From NCBI GenBank assembly GCA_001632425.1, contig KV425608.1, forward strand, positions 116,746 to 180,745: a stretch of 64,000 nt of DNA, written 5' to 3'. A program made the position numbers and the translations under genes. A model generated the notes under the pieces. It did not search any database and was not told the DNA's origin. It worked only from the letters and a program-made list of their open reading frames with translations. Of the stretch, positions 1-11,351 are shown piece after piece; within the stretch, counting starts at the first letter, position 1; the number at the start of each line of letters is the position of its first letter. This DNA is from Neolentinus lepideus HHB14362 ss-1 (Eukaryota > Basidiomycota > Agaricomycetes > Gloeophyllales > Gloeophyllaceae).

Positions 1-536
1 AGCGTTATCGCGAACATATGGTAAATGTGCTGTGTACTCGATGCTATTGACAGGCCTTGACTGAGCCTGCCGCAGGGCCATTGCGCATGACGAGAGGCTT
101 TATCCGAATCCAACGGTCTTTGACCCGACGAGGTTCTTGTCGAAGAACCCGGAGGAGCGCCAGTACGACCCACGGAAGTTCGTGTTTGGTTTCGGTCGGC
201 GCATCTGCCCAGGTACACAAACATTCATCTCGCACACATGTCCGACTCCGAGTATTGTCATGAACTGATAGTTTTAATTTTTCCCTTGGCCTGACAGGCG
301 CGCATTTTGCGGTGACGACCCTGTTCTTCAACATCTCTGCTATTCTGCATCGGTTCGACATTCGCAGACCGCTGGATGAGCAAGGTCGAGAAGTAGATCC
401 GGTTGTTGAATATACCTCTGCCATTACCAGGTACGTATGCGATCTTTACTGCTGGCCTTTTTCATTTAACGTTCCCTCCCGGTGCAGCCATCCGAAACCA
501 TTCAAATGTCGCATATTTCCTCGGTCCTCAGACTAA
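1..536 (+). CDS. Cytochrome P450, 3' part (5' end outside window)
   Basis: C-terminal part of a microsomal haem-thiolate monooxygenase. Exons by splice and frame: 1-20, 76-212, 298-430, 488-536. They read through the region before the haem loop (IAHDERLYPNPTVFDPTRF), then the haem-binding signature FGFGRRICPG whose Cys is the haem-iron ligand, then a helix-L stretch beginning AHFAVTTLFFN. The protein ends HPKPFKCRIFPRSSD, a tail common in basidiomycete P450s, with TAA at 534-536. All three introns are short and GT-AG. No lesion is seen in the visible part, so I call it a partial gene rather than a pseudogene. The substrate cannot be read from this fragment. A second, decayed P450 lies at 30.6-32.5 kb on the other strand. 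Confidence 0.93.
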
Positions 537-856
537 CAAATATGAATGTATATCTATACGGCATGCGATGATATCCTGCACAGTACATATATTCTCCAGC
601 GCTCTTATCTCGCCCTCGAGCAAATGATTTAACCACCATGTATGAGTAATAAATTGGGTCACATTTTAACGCAAGTCCTGCTCTGTTTGTGGCATAGGTT
701 GATATTTCAACGATAACTACATCCCCACTTGCCACGGAGAGACCATTTACATCTGACCATGTTTCGTCGAATAATGCCACGGTTACTGGGTCTCTGGGTC
801 TCAAACTTTGAGGCACAGAAGAATCAGTTTCAAACATATTTATATTACTTTTACTT
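537..856. other. Convergent 3' intergenic spacer
   Basis: 320 bp between the P450 stop and the Set5-like stop; both genes end here. A minus-strand open frame of about 124 codons crosses it but has no family resemblance, and its 5' end overlaps the last Set5 codons in another frame. I see no gene. Confidence 0.5.
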
Positions 857-2290
857 TTAACTACCTCCCACTCCAAAGCCTGCGTTTAATTCACTCACCA
901 ACCCATCCAAATCATCTTTCGGCAAATCCTTCTCCTCTTGCACGCACCTCTCACAGCGGCACGCGCCGAACCCCCACTGCTGCAGATGCATCCTCCGCTC
1001 CTTCACGCTCATCTCGGGATCGACGTAGCTGACGAAAAGCTCCTGGCCTGCCTCAACGTCAGACTTTGCTATGACCGTGATGCGGGAGAGCGCATTGCGC
1101 CGGTCGAGATGCCTCACGGAGACGTTGGGCCGGCAGGAGTGGTTGAGGTGCGAGTGCAGGACGTAGATGCCGCCGTGGTTCTCTTGGTCTATGGTTGCTG
1201 AGTATTATGTGTCAATTGAGTAACGGGGTGATGTAACGCACTGAGGTTCATCCGGCCTAATGCTCGCAGGAAGCCGTCGTACTCAAACAGCTCTTTTGCT
1301 ATGTCTTGTCGAAGAGGCCTTTTGAGTATCTTGACCAGCTTCTTCTTCGCTGGGTCTGTCGGCGGCTCCTGGAAGGCCTGGACGAAGAGCTGGTGCGCCT
1401 TCTTCCAAGTGGCACGGTCCGGCTCTACACCCTTATTTCTGCATTTCTATCAACACCGCTTACAACCTTGACTAACTTCATGATGTACGCACGCAAGATC
1501 AGCAAATCTCTCTTCCATCCCGAGCATCGCCAACGCCTTCACTATTTGCCAATCCGCCTCAAACGCCTCCTCACTCTGCTGGTACGCCAACAGCAGCCGC
1601 GCGGTGCACTGCGTGACCGAGTGCAGCGTCTGCCAATCCAACTGCCGCGCAAAATTCACCAGGGGAACGACCGCCGGGTTGCGGGCAGGGCAAAGAAGAG
1701 GGTGGATTGCAGCGGAGCGCGTAAGGCACAGGCGGTTACAGAAACGGGCGGGGCAGTAGGCGGCAGAGGACGAAGCCGGACATTCTACGGCCATGGGTTT
1801 GTCGGTCAAAGGCGTAGAACAGTACGCGCATGCGCGAGAAGTGACCTGTAAATCATATATTCCCCTACCCGAATCTATTAGCTCTTTGAACCTGCGTTAA
1901 GTGGACCACTCACCACTCAGGCGCCAGTACGAAAGGATCCTCCTTCCATATCACTTCTCCTTCAGATATGCGCTCTTTAACTACCAACCCCTTCCCTTTC
2001 TGCTTCCCAAAGTCCTTGACCTCGACTTTGTTCGTCCATTTACTGATATCGAGGTCCTTTATAATTTGGGACGATGGGTACATTCGGGGCTGCTTCGACG
2101 AAGTAGGGGGCGCGTTGGTCAGGCCTTCGTATTGCAGAATCTTCCGAGTTCTTTTCTCGCTGACCGTCCATTCTGGATGTCCTGCCACCAGAAGGACATG
2201 GAGTTTGGGGATCCCTAGACTTGGATTCTCGCTTTTCAAGGCGACGAGGGCTTGCTTGAGCTCATCTTCGCTCGGGACGACTGCGGACAT
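857..2290 (-). CDS. SET5: Set5-like SET/MYND histone-lysine methyltransferase
   Basis: Predicted SAM-dependent lysine methyltransferase of the Set5/SMYD class; yeast Set5 methylates histone H4. Four exons: 2290-1914, 1864-1493, 1438-1242, 1188-857. The start is the ATG at 2290 (MSAVVPSEDEL); the frame also opens upstream but without an ATG. Visible parts: an N-terminal region with the SET start (KGKGLVVKERISEGEVIWKE), a MYND-like Cys-rich insert (RACAYCSTPL, then AAYCPARFCNRLC), a helical middle, the SET pseudoknot NHSCRPNVSVRH, and a post-SET Cys cluster (GACRCERC). The catalytic-core motif LFVSYVDP is intact. The neighbour Asf1 is also a chromatin factor, but it has its own promoter and the pairing may be chance. 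Confidence 0.9.
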
Positions 2291-2781
2291 TGCGAATTCT
2301 GTCAAACAATCATGTCCCGAGACGTTTTGCTGCTGCGAAAGAAATCCCTCACTGCTCAGACCGACTTTTCCGTGTTCCTACCCAATATTATTGGTGGCGC
2401 TATTTAAAGTCTCTTGGAAAGGCAAGCTGAGTAATTTGAGAAGTTGGGAGGAAACGTTCAGGAATACAGTTCTGCATGTTCATGTTACAGTCATGGTTAG
2501 ACTTGATCGCGTCCTCACTTCATGCACATGCACATGCACATCATGATTCTGTGATTTGCCGGAGGCACAGGTCCAGCGCGGAAGACGTCTGAAGTCTAAG
2601 TATTTCTGAGCCCCTCCACTAGAATACACATCTGCTGCCCTTCAACAAATTCCGTTGTTACTAGACATGTATGCATTAACGATACAAATGATCAAATATA
2701 AAAACAATACAAGAGATGGATGTTAGCCTCTACAACAAGAACCGAAGCGTAGACAAGGGAGAGCAACAGTCCGCAAGCGCG
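2291..2781. other. Intergenic spacer: Set5-like 5' side, Asf1 3' side
   Basis: About 490 bp that should hold the promoter of the Set5-like gene and the 3' end of ASF1. A short ATGCAC-type repeat sits at 2521-2543. No coding frame worth calling. Confidence 0.5.
2521..2543. repeat. Short tandem repeat (CATGCA unit)
   Basis: Three and a half copies of the hexamer CATGCA in the spacer upstream of the Set5-like gene. Simple microsatellite; no function inferred. Confidence 0.7.
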
Positions 2782-3596
2782 CTATAATTGCATGGGTACG
2801 CCATTCGTTTTCTCGTCTTCATCTCCAGCGAGATCATTCGCAGATGGTACGGCTGCAGAAGTAGCAGCGCCCGCAGATGCGTTTCCATGTTGAGGTGGCG
2901 ATACATCCCTATTGACAAGCACATTAACAAAGTGTCCAGGTAACGGCACCGGGCAGTCCAAGAGTCGCGGCAAGGTAGAGACGGTCCCAGAGTGACGGAG
3001 CAAGACACAAGAGTTACGATACATACCATTTTATTTGAAATCGCGTCACTCTCGGCTTCGTACTGATGTCCCTCACGAGCTTCTCAAATACCATCTGCCT
3101 GGGAGGACTCTCCTTCATCTCCTCATTGTCGTATTCCGTGTTTTGATAGTATCCTACCCGCACGAACTCCTGCTCCTTATACGACCCGGTCAATATAAGC
3201 GCGGCGACACCAAGGACGTCTTCTGGAGGAATCTTAGACGGTGATGGCGCTGATCCCTCAAATTCAAACGAGTTGACACCGACGGGTACGGGTCCAACGA
3301 GACAGTCGTCCAGCTCTTGATCGAGTTCTTCGTTGTCTGGCGATGACACGTAGATCAACCGCCACTCAAGGTCTGGGAACGCGAAAAACGCGTGAACTTA
3401 GAATAAAATCCAATAACATAATATATTATAGTCTTACCGTCTGGCAATGGCGCGACGCATTCGAACGTTACGCGAAAATGGTATGGGTCCAGGAAGCGGG
3501 CAGGATTATTGAGGAATTCCACATTCTGTAGAATCTCATTAGCGACAACATGAAACAGCAGCGGAAGATTCGTACTCTGATTGTGACAATTGACAT
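2782..3596 (-). CDS. ASF1: Histone H3-H4 chaperone Asf1
   Basis: Asf1 binds H3-H4 dimers and hands them to CAF-1 and HIRA during replication-coupled and transcription-coupled nucleosome assembly. Four exons: 3596-3576 (MSIVTIR), 3525-3438, 3372-3027, 2908-2782. The conserved core of about 155 residues is complete: FLNNPARFLDPYHFRVTFEC, then DLEWRLIYVSSPDNEELDQ, CLVGPVPVGVNSFEFE, IPPEDVLGVAALILTGSY, and EFVRVGYYQNTEYD, ending PRVTRFQIKW. A low-complexity tail of about 40 residues follows and stops at TAG 2784-2782. The first exon is only 21 nt and is easily missed by gene finders. Every GT-AG boundary keeps the frame, so the assignment is secure. Confidence 0.96.
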
Positions 3597-3925
3597 CGTG
3601 GCAGGGATCTGAGAAGGTAGTGAGGAAAGGCCACTTGCAATTGACCTGCGAGACGCGCTGGTAGCACGTGATGCATAGCAGGTTTAGGGCAGGCTCGGTA
3701 GTGATGGCTATACGCATGACAAGTTACCGCGCTGTCACTCTCATTGCAACTAGATGCTCATCATTCGTTGTACACTTCTCGAAGATGTCTCAAACTTATC
3801 ATCAACATCCACCTCATGTTCTTATTCTCCTTCGCACTGTGCTGTCTGCGCACCCGCTGGGTCACCTTACTGCCTGGGCCAGCCTCTTTTCGCCTTCCTA
3901 TATAACCAGTTGATACAAAAATACA
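3597..3925. other. Intergenic spacer between ASF1 and hydrolase
   Basis: About 330 bp: ASF1 promoter side and hydrolase 3' side. Nothing else recognised. Confidence 0.45.
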
Positions 3926-5300
3926 TCAAAGACGAGATTGAACAGGCAATCTCCCGCCGAGAATGACAAATGTTGCTTCAGCCAGTAATTCCGGCTTCTG
4001 CTGGACAACCTGTGGCATCAGCCAGTAAGGCCTATGGCAGCGGGATTCTGTCATTCTTACCATATGTCCGGCTCCGGGAATGTAAGTAATAAAAGCTGCT
4101 TTACGTCCCTTCCTCCCATCTAATAGTGACTCTTGAGCATATCGAGGACTGAGGAAACGCGCAGTAAGTACACCAAGATAACGATTATCACTATGTGAAC
4201 TCACATCAAATCATTCTGCTCACCAAAAATAAAGTTAACAGGAACTCTGGAGCAAATTTTCTCAATTTGCTCCGTGGCTTGGAACGAACCCTCGAAGTCA
4301 GAATAGTTGGCAGCTTCAAAGCACCGGTCGCATTTCGCAATGACAGGGCCAGTAGCAATATCAGGGTGCACAGAGCGAAGTCCGTGGTTCTACGTCAAAA
4401 TTCATATAAACCTATAAGATAGCCAGCCAGGAAGTGCCTACCACTTTAATAACACGTATTCGTGGATCCCAGCTCTTCCACGGCCGTCTCGACGAGAACC
4501 ATTCATACGCACTATTCCGAGACTCCCATCGGGTACGCTGCACAGAAACCACTTTAGTTACCATCGCGATTTGTTGCTCCCTATCCTTGATATTGGCATT
4601 GAAAACCTGTCGGTCGATCATGCCTGGTTCCACAAGAATGATGGCCTCATATGGGGCTACAGGAGTGCTATAGCACCTTGTCGAGTACATCCTGCGTTGT
4701 ACAATCTTAATCGAGACACTTGGTTCCATGCTTGAATAACGCACATAGTCGAAGAACCAGCGGAGTGACCAATTGCGACAAGACGATGGCCCGCTACATG
4801 TTTCGTCGCGAAAGTAGCAATCGCTTCCGCCCATTCTGCAATAGCTAGATACGGCTCGGAGTGAGTTGGTCAGCGGGTGATATACTTCCACATACAGATT
4901 GTGTTGTGAAGCCTAGAGAGTGCACGTTCATTCAGAACTGCAGAGTCACCATGGGTATGCCAGTCGAATGAGTAGGCCTCCCGTATTATCCCCAGATGCG
5001 AGGATTGAGCTTGAGAATGAAATATATGTTCCAGAACAGGCTCCCAGTGCTCCTTGTCTAACGCCGCGCGTGTGAGATCGAGACAAGGAGAGGTGGAATC
5101 AATAAAATAAAACTAACATGTTCCGTTGGCATGTGCCAGAAGTAGGGTGATTCCGTCCGTAGGACAGGACATAGTAGAATAACGATTCACGCACATCTTC
5201 AGTGATGCTCCGTTCACCTTGGTCGGCGTATCGAAGGTGATGTTTAATAACACTCGAGAAACGCCTGCGCGTCCGCGCAGGACGAATACCTTGCGACTCC
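3926..5300 (-). CDS. Alpha/beta-hydrolase fold protein (fungal AB hydrolase-1 type)
   Basis: Predicted serine hydrolase. Early core TLLLAHANGTYKEHWEPVLE (strand plus oxyanion region, joined across an intron at about 5120-5060), then the nucleophile elbow GHSAG inside HRLVAIGHSAGSSTM near 4780, a cap segment (AIILVEPGMIDRQVFNANIK), an acid-bearing turn FIFGEQNDLM near 4210, and the catalytic His in IPGAGHMV near 4065. The last exon ends LPVQSRL with its stop at 3926-3928. HANG followed by KEHWEP is typical of a large basidiomycete hydrolase family of unknown substrate. The 5' end is not resolved: the open frame runs up to about 5436 without an ATG, and an internal ATG lies at 5196, so a short upstream exon is likely. 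Confidence 0.75.
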
Positions 5301-6222
5301 GCTGACTTTGTCTTACAGAGGACTGATGTGGCTGGTTGGTAATATTTAGGAAGACACTAACATGAACAGCTGTATCCCCGAACTGTTGTGATACTAAAAC
5401 AAGAGGTTCATCTTGAATACGAGGATTCAGAATCACCCAGGACCTTTATTTTCGATCTGTTGACTAGATTAGGCCTTTGTCATGCTCGTGCAAAAAAGCA
5501 TTCGAAAGACATGGAAGACAGCCTCAGTAACGCCACCCCAAGGTCCACCCTACAGCTGGCTGCAACACGATCGTTGTTTTTGTACTCTTGTCGCAGATGC
5601 AGTGCAGAAATTCACCTAATTCGGGTGACATATTTTCGATAAGGATTAAATCTACATACAGCCACTGTTTTGACGAGTTTCTAGGAACACCTGAGCTCCA
5701 ATGACTCTGAGGCAGATGACCCGGGAACATACCCTCCGAGAAATGTGGTGTACGCAGCCATGAGAGTATCCCCGCCAGTCCAAGCACACTGGAGCTGACC
5801 GCTCTCGAAATGCTCGGGATGAGTAGCACTTAAGTAGGCGTACAGCGTACACATACCTGTCACCTGGTGATAAGACTAAGCGACCGTCTCTAGTTCAGAG
5901 AGCCGAGCATGGACTGTAGCAGATGCACGTTAACGATAAAGACTGTAGTTTAAATACAGTAGAACAAAACCCAACTTAGTTTCGCTAACACAAGTCAGCC
6001 ACAGGTAAAGAGCCAGCGTTGTTTGCTAGCTCTTGTGACCGTAGCACGTCCGCTGAGCATTAGGATATTTTCAGCAAGAGCAGCAAGCTTCAATGATAGA
6101 TTAAGTAACAGACACATTCATTTTGGATCGAATTTCGATGAGTGCTGTCAGACTGAGCAAGGATGCAGCTACCGACGACAGTCGGCACTTTTCCCTAGTG
6201 GACAAGGTGAAATGTCGAAATC

Positions 6223-6353
6223 AAGCTGCCTGTGTGGGACCGAGTAACCTATTGGTTCACTCGCTACAGCGGACTGGGATGGGGTTGTATCGATAGTCAA
6301 TTGCCACCTGGTCATATCGCTTGTCCAAAAATAAAAAGCTGCCTGTGTGGGAC
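6223..6353. repeat. Direct 18-bp repeat pair
   Basis: The sequence AAGCTGCCTGTGTGGGAC occurs at 6223-6240 and again at 6336-6353, each followed within about 15 bp by GAGT(A/T)ACCT. Spacing is 113 bp. This may be the remnant of a local duplication or of a small transposon; no gene is present. Confidence 0.7.
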
Positions 6354-6441
6354 TGTGGCGTGAGTTACCTAAAAAAGGATCAGGAAAATACAAAGACAAA
6401 TAAAGTGGAAATTCTGAATTTCCATACTGACACAGCAGGAG

Positions 6442-6460
6442 ACCTTGCTAGTCGCAAGGT
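6442..6460. repeat. 19-bp hairpin (ACCTTGC stem), copy 1
   Basis: A 7-bp stem ACCTTGC/GCAAGGT with loop TAGTC. The same hairpin in opposite orientation lies at 29903-29921, and the match extends a few bases past the stem, which suggests a shared mobile sequence. Confidence 0.7.
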
Positions 6461-6933
6461 AATTTTCCGCGGTGTCGCGCATCAAGGGGGAATAACACCG
6501 AAGGGTTTCTCGGACAGACTGGATCTCCAAGCTCCAAGAACCACAACTTAGGGGGATGAGGAATACACGGCTTCATTGTAGTCTAGGTTACCCTATATGA
6601 ATCACGGTTGATTCATGGGTTCTATTTCAAAGTCGGATTTTCAGGACGTAGCAGTCTAATCAAGCGCCGGGCATCCAAAGTTGCAGTCGCAGAGTCGGAA
6701 GCAGACATAACTCTTCCTGGTTCAGCATATAGTTTCATGATTGTATGCCAATAACGAGGGCTGCTAAGTGTTGATAAGTGCTTTTCGAAATTATATAATT
6801 CCATAAATAATCCTCTTGCCCTTACTGTCGGCCCTCAACACGTCGCGGACGCGGTCCTGGACGCGCAGGCCGCACACTGGGAATATTATTTCAGCCCTGA
6901 GAGTTGCTCTAAACTAGCTTACTACGCCATTCT

Positions 6934-9900
6934 ATGTCCGAGATCCCTCTGCGCACCCTCGGACGCAACAAACACTCCAAAGCTGGCTACTCACGCATCG
7001 ACGACTCGGACGAGGCAAACGGACACGCAGATACCAATCATAGACAGGATACCAATAGCTCTGTAAACGGGAAGGTGACCGTGAACATGCAGTCGACCGC
7101 ATGGGCATCCAACACGGCGTCTGCTAGGAAAGGTGGAGTGAAGGGAAAGGATAGGTATGTGGATGAACCCGAGGAGGAGGAGACATTATTAGGAGAGGAT
7201 GAACGGGAGAGGAGTGAGGAGGTAGATGTGCGGTCGACACGGTCGCAGTCGTCACAGGCATGCTGTTTCGGGTATGTCTTGTATCTGATATTCATGACTT
7301 CTTGGGAGCAGCGAACATCGACTCTACGGAAGTCGAGCACTAAAGACAAGTCACGAACTGTACCCTTACGACCACCAGGTGCGTATATGCGATACTGCGG
7401 GTAGATATCGTTACAATTCCTTGATTCAGAGAAATTCCAGAACCGCTATCCCTCCAACATTGTGCAAAACCAAAAATATAATGCTTTTACATTTCTGCCG
7501 ATAGTATTCTACGAACAATTCAAGTTCTTCTTCAACCTCTACTTCCTCCTAGTTGCCCTCTCGCAATTCATCCCGGCTTTGAAGATCGGTCAGTGTCCAA
7601 GAGGATTCTGGTAACATCTGACAACTAAACCCAGATTTGCAGGTTTCATTGCGACCTATGTTGCACCCCTCGCTTTCGTCCTCTGCGTGACCATGGGCAA
7701 AGAAGCATACGACGATTACCAACGCTATCTTCGCGATCGCGAAGCCAACTCAGCGCGATACCTTACTTTGGACTCGACAGAGCCCATGGACAGCGGTCCG
7801 CATACGCGCTCGGTACCCTCTTCCTCATTACGCGTCGGTGATCTTGTCCTCCTCGAGAAGAATCAGCGCGTCCCAGCGGATTTGGTCCTCTTACGGACGT
7901 CGGACAGCTCGGGGACGTGTTTCATCAGGACCGACCAGCTGGACGGCGAGACCGACTGGAAGTTAAGGGTTGCAGTACCGGCGTGCCAGAAGTTGGGTTC
8001 AGATCAGGATTTATTAGCATTAGATGCTGAGATTTATGGTGAGCTGAGCATGCATTCCTCTCTGTTGTTACGGGTATTGAGCGTTCTCCCAGCCGACGCA
8101 CCAATCAAAGACATTCATACATTCATTGGTACATTCACTATCAACTCTCCGCCTATCTCTGCAGATGCTGGCGACGTACCTATGATGCCGGTGCCTACCG
8201 TGGAACCCTTGACGGCTGAGAACATACTTTGGGCAAACACGGTCTTAGCAGCGGGTTCCGCTGTAGGCTTGGTGGTGTATACTGGCCCTGAAACACGTGC
8301 TGTGATGAATACCAGTCATCCACAGACCAAAGTGGGCTTGCTTGATCTCGAAATTAACAGACTCGCGAAAGTAAGTAAGTCCTGTATCAGTAGGGTCATG
8401 TTCACGACCAGAGCCCACTAATTGTGAAAACAATCGTAGATCCTTTGCGCAGTCACGTTTGCCTTATCTTTAACCTTGGTAGCTCTCAATGGCTTCCGTG
8501 GGCTATGGTATATTTACGTCTTCAGATTCTTGATTCTGTTCTCGTCTATTATACCTATCAGGTGCGCTTTTCCTGCGAATTACATTGCAATGTTATTGAC
8601 TGTCTGCATAGTCTTCGTGTCAATCTCGATATGGGAAAGACTGTGTACGCTCACCAGATCGAGCATGACCACGAGATTCCGGACACCATAGTTCGAACCA
8701 GTACACTACCCGAGGAATTGGGGCGTATTGAGTACCTTCTCAGTGACAAGACTGGAACCTTGACTCAAAATGGTGCGTCCGATCATTGCCTCTATACCAT
8801 GTCATGCTTAAGCTGCGGCGTGAAGAGATGGAGATGAAGAAACTGCACATGGGGACCATGTCATATGGTTATGACTCGATGGATGAAGTCGTTCATCAGT
8901 TGGCTGTGGCTTTCGGTACATCTGGCGACGCAGGTGCATATTACTAGTTTCCCTATTAAACCCCTCGCACTGATAGACTATCCTAGCACATAAGAGACAA
9001 GGTTCGATGATGACAGGAGTGCAATTGGCCACTAGAGGCCGCAGAGATATGTCATCACGAGTCAAAGATATTGTCCTAAGCCTGGCTTTGTGTCACAATG
9101 TAAGCCTCTTTGTGCAGTGCATCTGATTGCTTAATTTTATCCGAGTGTGTAGGTTACTCCGGTTACGAACGACGATGGGACCGTCACCTATCAAGCATCG
9201 TCTCCTGATGAGGTTGCCATTGTCCAATGGACAGAATCCGTTGGGCTCACGTTGGTATTCCGGGACCGCACTCGGATCGGATTGCAGACTCCAACGGGAG
9301 GCCGCATCAATTTCGAGGTCTTGGACATCTTCCCGTTCACCTCTGAATCCAAGCGTATGGGTATTGTTGTTCGAGACGCCCAAAGCGGGGAAATCACCTT
9401 CTTGCAAAAGGGTGCCGATGTTGTGATGGCAAAGATCGTGCAACGGAACGACTGGCTCGAAGAGGAATGCGGTAACATGGCTCGCGAAGGCTTGAGGACC
9501 CTTGTGATGGCGCGGAAGCGCCTGAGCGAGCAGTCATATGCTGACTTCAAAGAACGCCATCATGAGGCCAGTATCCAGCTGGAAGGTCGAAATGAGGCGA
9601 TGGCTACCGTCGTTGCTGAAACTCTTGAGCATGACCTGGAGTTACTGGGTTTGACCGGCGTCGAGGATAAACTGCAGGACGAAGTCAAATCTACTCTCGA
9701 GCTCTTGAGGAACGCCGGTATCAAGATTTGGATGCTCACGGGGGACAAGATCGAGACCGCAACCTGTATCGCTATATCCACCAAGCTTGTAGCCAGGAAT
9801 CAGTATATTCATCAGGTTGCCAAACGTCCGTTCTTTTGCTTTCTCAAGCTCTCCACATTCTAAAGTGGTCCTTTGCAGTCAAAACCTCAAGCGAAGTACG

Positions 9901-11214
9901 GGACCAGTTGGAATTCCTGCAGTCTAAGCTGGACTGCTGTCTGATCATTGACGGCGAATCGCTGCAGGTCGATAGTTTTTTCGGGGTGCTAATGAATATC
10001 GCTAAGGTCCTTTCTAGCTGTGCCTCACGCTGTTCAAAAATGAATTCATCGAAATTGCAACGAAACTTTCGGCTGTAGTCGCTTGTCGCTGTTCCCCAAC
10101 GCAGAAGGCAGATGTAGCACGATTGATACGACAATTCACGAAGAAGAGAGTCTGCTGTATAGGCGATGGTGGCAATGATGTTAGCATGATTCAAGCCGCG
10201 GACGTTGGTAAGTTGTTATAACCTTGCCATGTGATGAATCATTAATTCGTGCTTGTAGGCGTTGGCATAGTCGGCAAAGAGGGAAAGCAAGCGTCCCTAG
10301 CCGCGGATTTCTCTGTCACGCAATTTAGCCATCTCACCAAGCTTCTCATGTGGCACGGTCGCAATTCATACCGCCGTTCAGCCAAGCTAGCACAATTCGT
10401 TATTCATCGTGGTCTCATCATTTCTGTCATGCAAGCGGTTTTCTCGGCCATCTTCTACTATGCCCCGATCGCTTTGTATCAGGGATGGCTTATGGTTGGC
10501 TACGCGACTGTTTATACGATGGCACCCGTCTTCTCTCTCGTTCTGGATCGTGATGTCAATGAGGACTTGGCCTTGCTGTACCCTGAGTTATACAAAGATC
10601 TTACGAAGGTCAGTTCCTCTACCTAGTTGAACCATTTGATTTTGATATCGCTCCAAGGGCCGAGTATTATCATACAAGACCTTCTTTATGTGGCTCATGA
10701 TCAGTCTTTATCAAGGTTTATTTTCTACTTCTCAGGCGAAACATGCTTTCTGATTCTATTCTCTACCCTAGGCGGCGCGATTATGATCATGTCCCTCGTC
10801 CTGTTCGAGAATGAATTCTTGAATATAGTCGCTATTTCATTCACTGCTCTTATTCTAAACGAGCTCATAATGGTTGCCCTTGAGATCACGACATGGTGCC
10901 GTATCACTCATGCTTGAAGCTATTATTGTTGACCACCTGTTTTCAGGCATCTATACATGATCATATCTGAAATCGTCACACTGTTAATTTACGCTGTCAG
11001 CATGGTATTTTTACCGGAGTACTTTGGTAAGCATAGCATCATATGGTCCAGATTTCCTTCAGTTTGACATATCTTTACAGATTTGTCTTTCGTCCTGTCC
11101 GTCCGGTTTGCCTGGAAGGTGGCGGTTATAGTTGCTATCAGCGCACTCCCATTGTACATTATCAAGTTTGTCAAGAGTCGCGTCGCGCCAGCAGCGTCGA
11201 GTAAATTACTGTAA
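6934..11214 (+). CDS. NEO1: P4-type ATPase, Neo1/ATP9 class phospholipid flippase
   Basis: Aminophospholipid-translocating ATPase of Golgi/endosomal membranes. Clear exons: 6934-7378, 7430-7588, 7643-8370, 8440-8561, 8612-8772, 8826-8933, 8987-9099, 9153-9815, then further short exons to TAA 11212-11214. Visible in order: cytosolic N-tail; first membrane pair ([20 protein letters not shown]); actuator domain with [12 protein letters not shown] (the DGET loop); phosphorylation motif [10 protein letters not shown]; nucleotide domain ([36 protein letters not shown]); hinge [19 protein letters not shown]; and the C-terminal membrane domain ([16 protein letters not shown]). The short N-tail, [17 protein letters not shown] and absence of a long C-tail place it with Neo1, which acts without a Cdc50 subunit in yeast, rather than Drs2 or Dnf. 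An intron near 10714-10770 removes an in-frame stop. Confidence 0.95.
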
Positions 11215-11351
11215 CTTAGGACTCATCCCACCGTACAGAATCTTTATGAGTATCGTTCATTTCACGTCAGTGGCATGCACAGCAAAGCAGGTATTGCAGG
11301 ATGGATCGAATAATAAAAAATGCAAAATGCAGGGAATGCAAATGATAGACG

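Larger units (their letters stand above)
5301..6933. other. Long spacer with short open frames, no recognised gene
   Basis: About 1.6 kb. A minus-strand frame around 5680-5863 (containing AYTTFLGGYVPG) looks protein-like but matches no family I know, and it does not connect clearly to the hydrolase exons. The 6.1-6.6 kb part carries a direct 18-bp repeat and a 19-bp hairpin that recurs at 29.9 kb (separate entries). The last few hundred bases should be the promoter of the P4-ATPase gene. Confidence 0.4.

Noticed and set aside
502..876. 124-codon minus-strand frame
   Set aside because: Lies between two convergent gene ends, overlaps the last Set5-like codons in another frame, and shows no family motif or splice context.
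5524..5863. Minus-strand frames upstream of the hydrolase
   Set aside because: Partly protein-like, but no recognised family and no consistent splicing to the hydrolase; not enough to call a gene.
9816..9863. Continuation of the P4-ATPase exon ending at 9863
   Set aside because: It runs to a stop; a GT after IHQ at 9815 and a downstream acceptor give the conserved [18 protein letters not shown] continuation instead.
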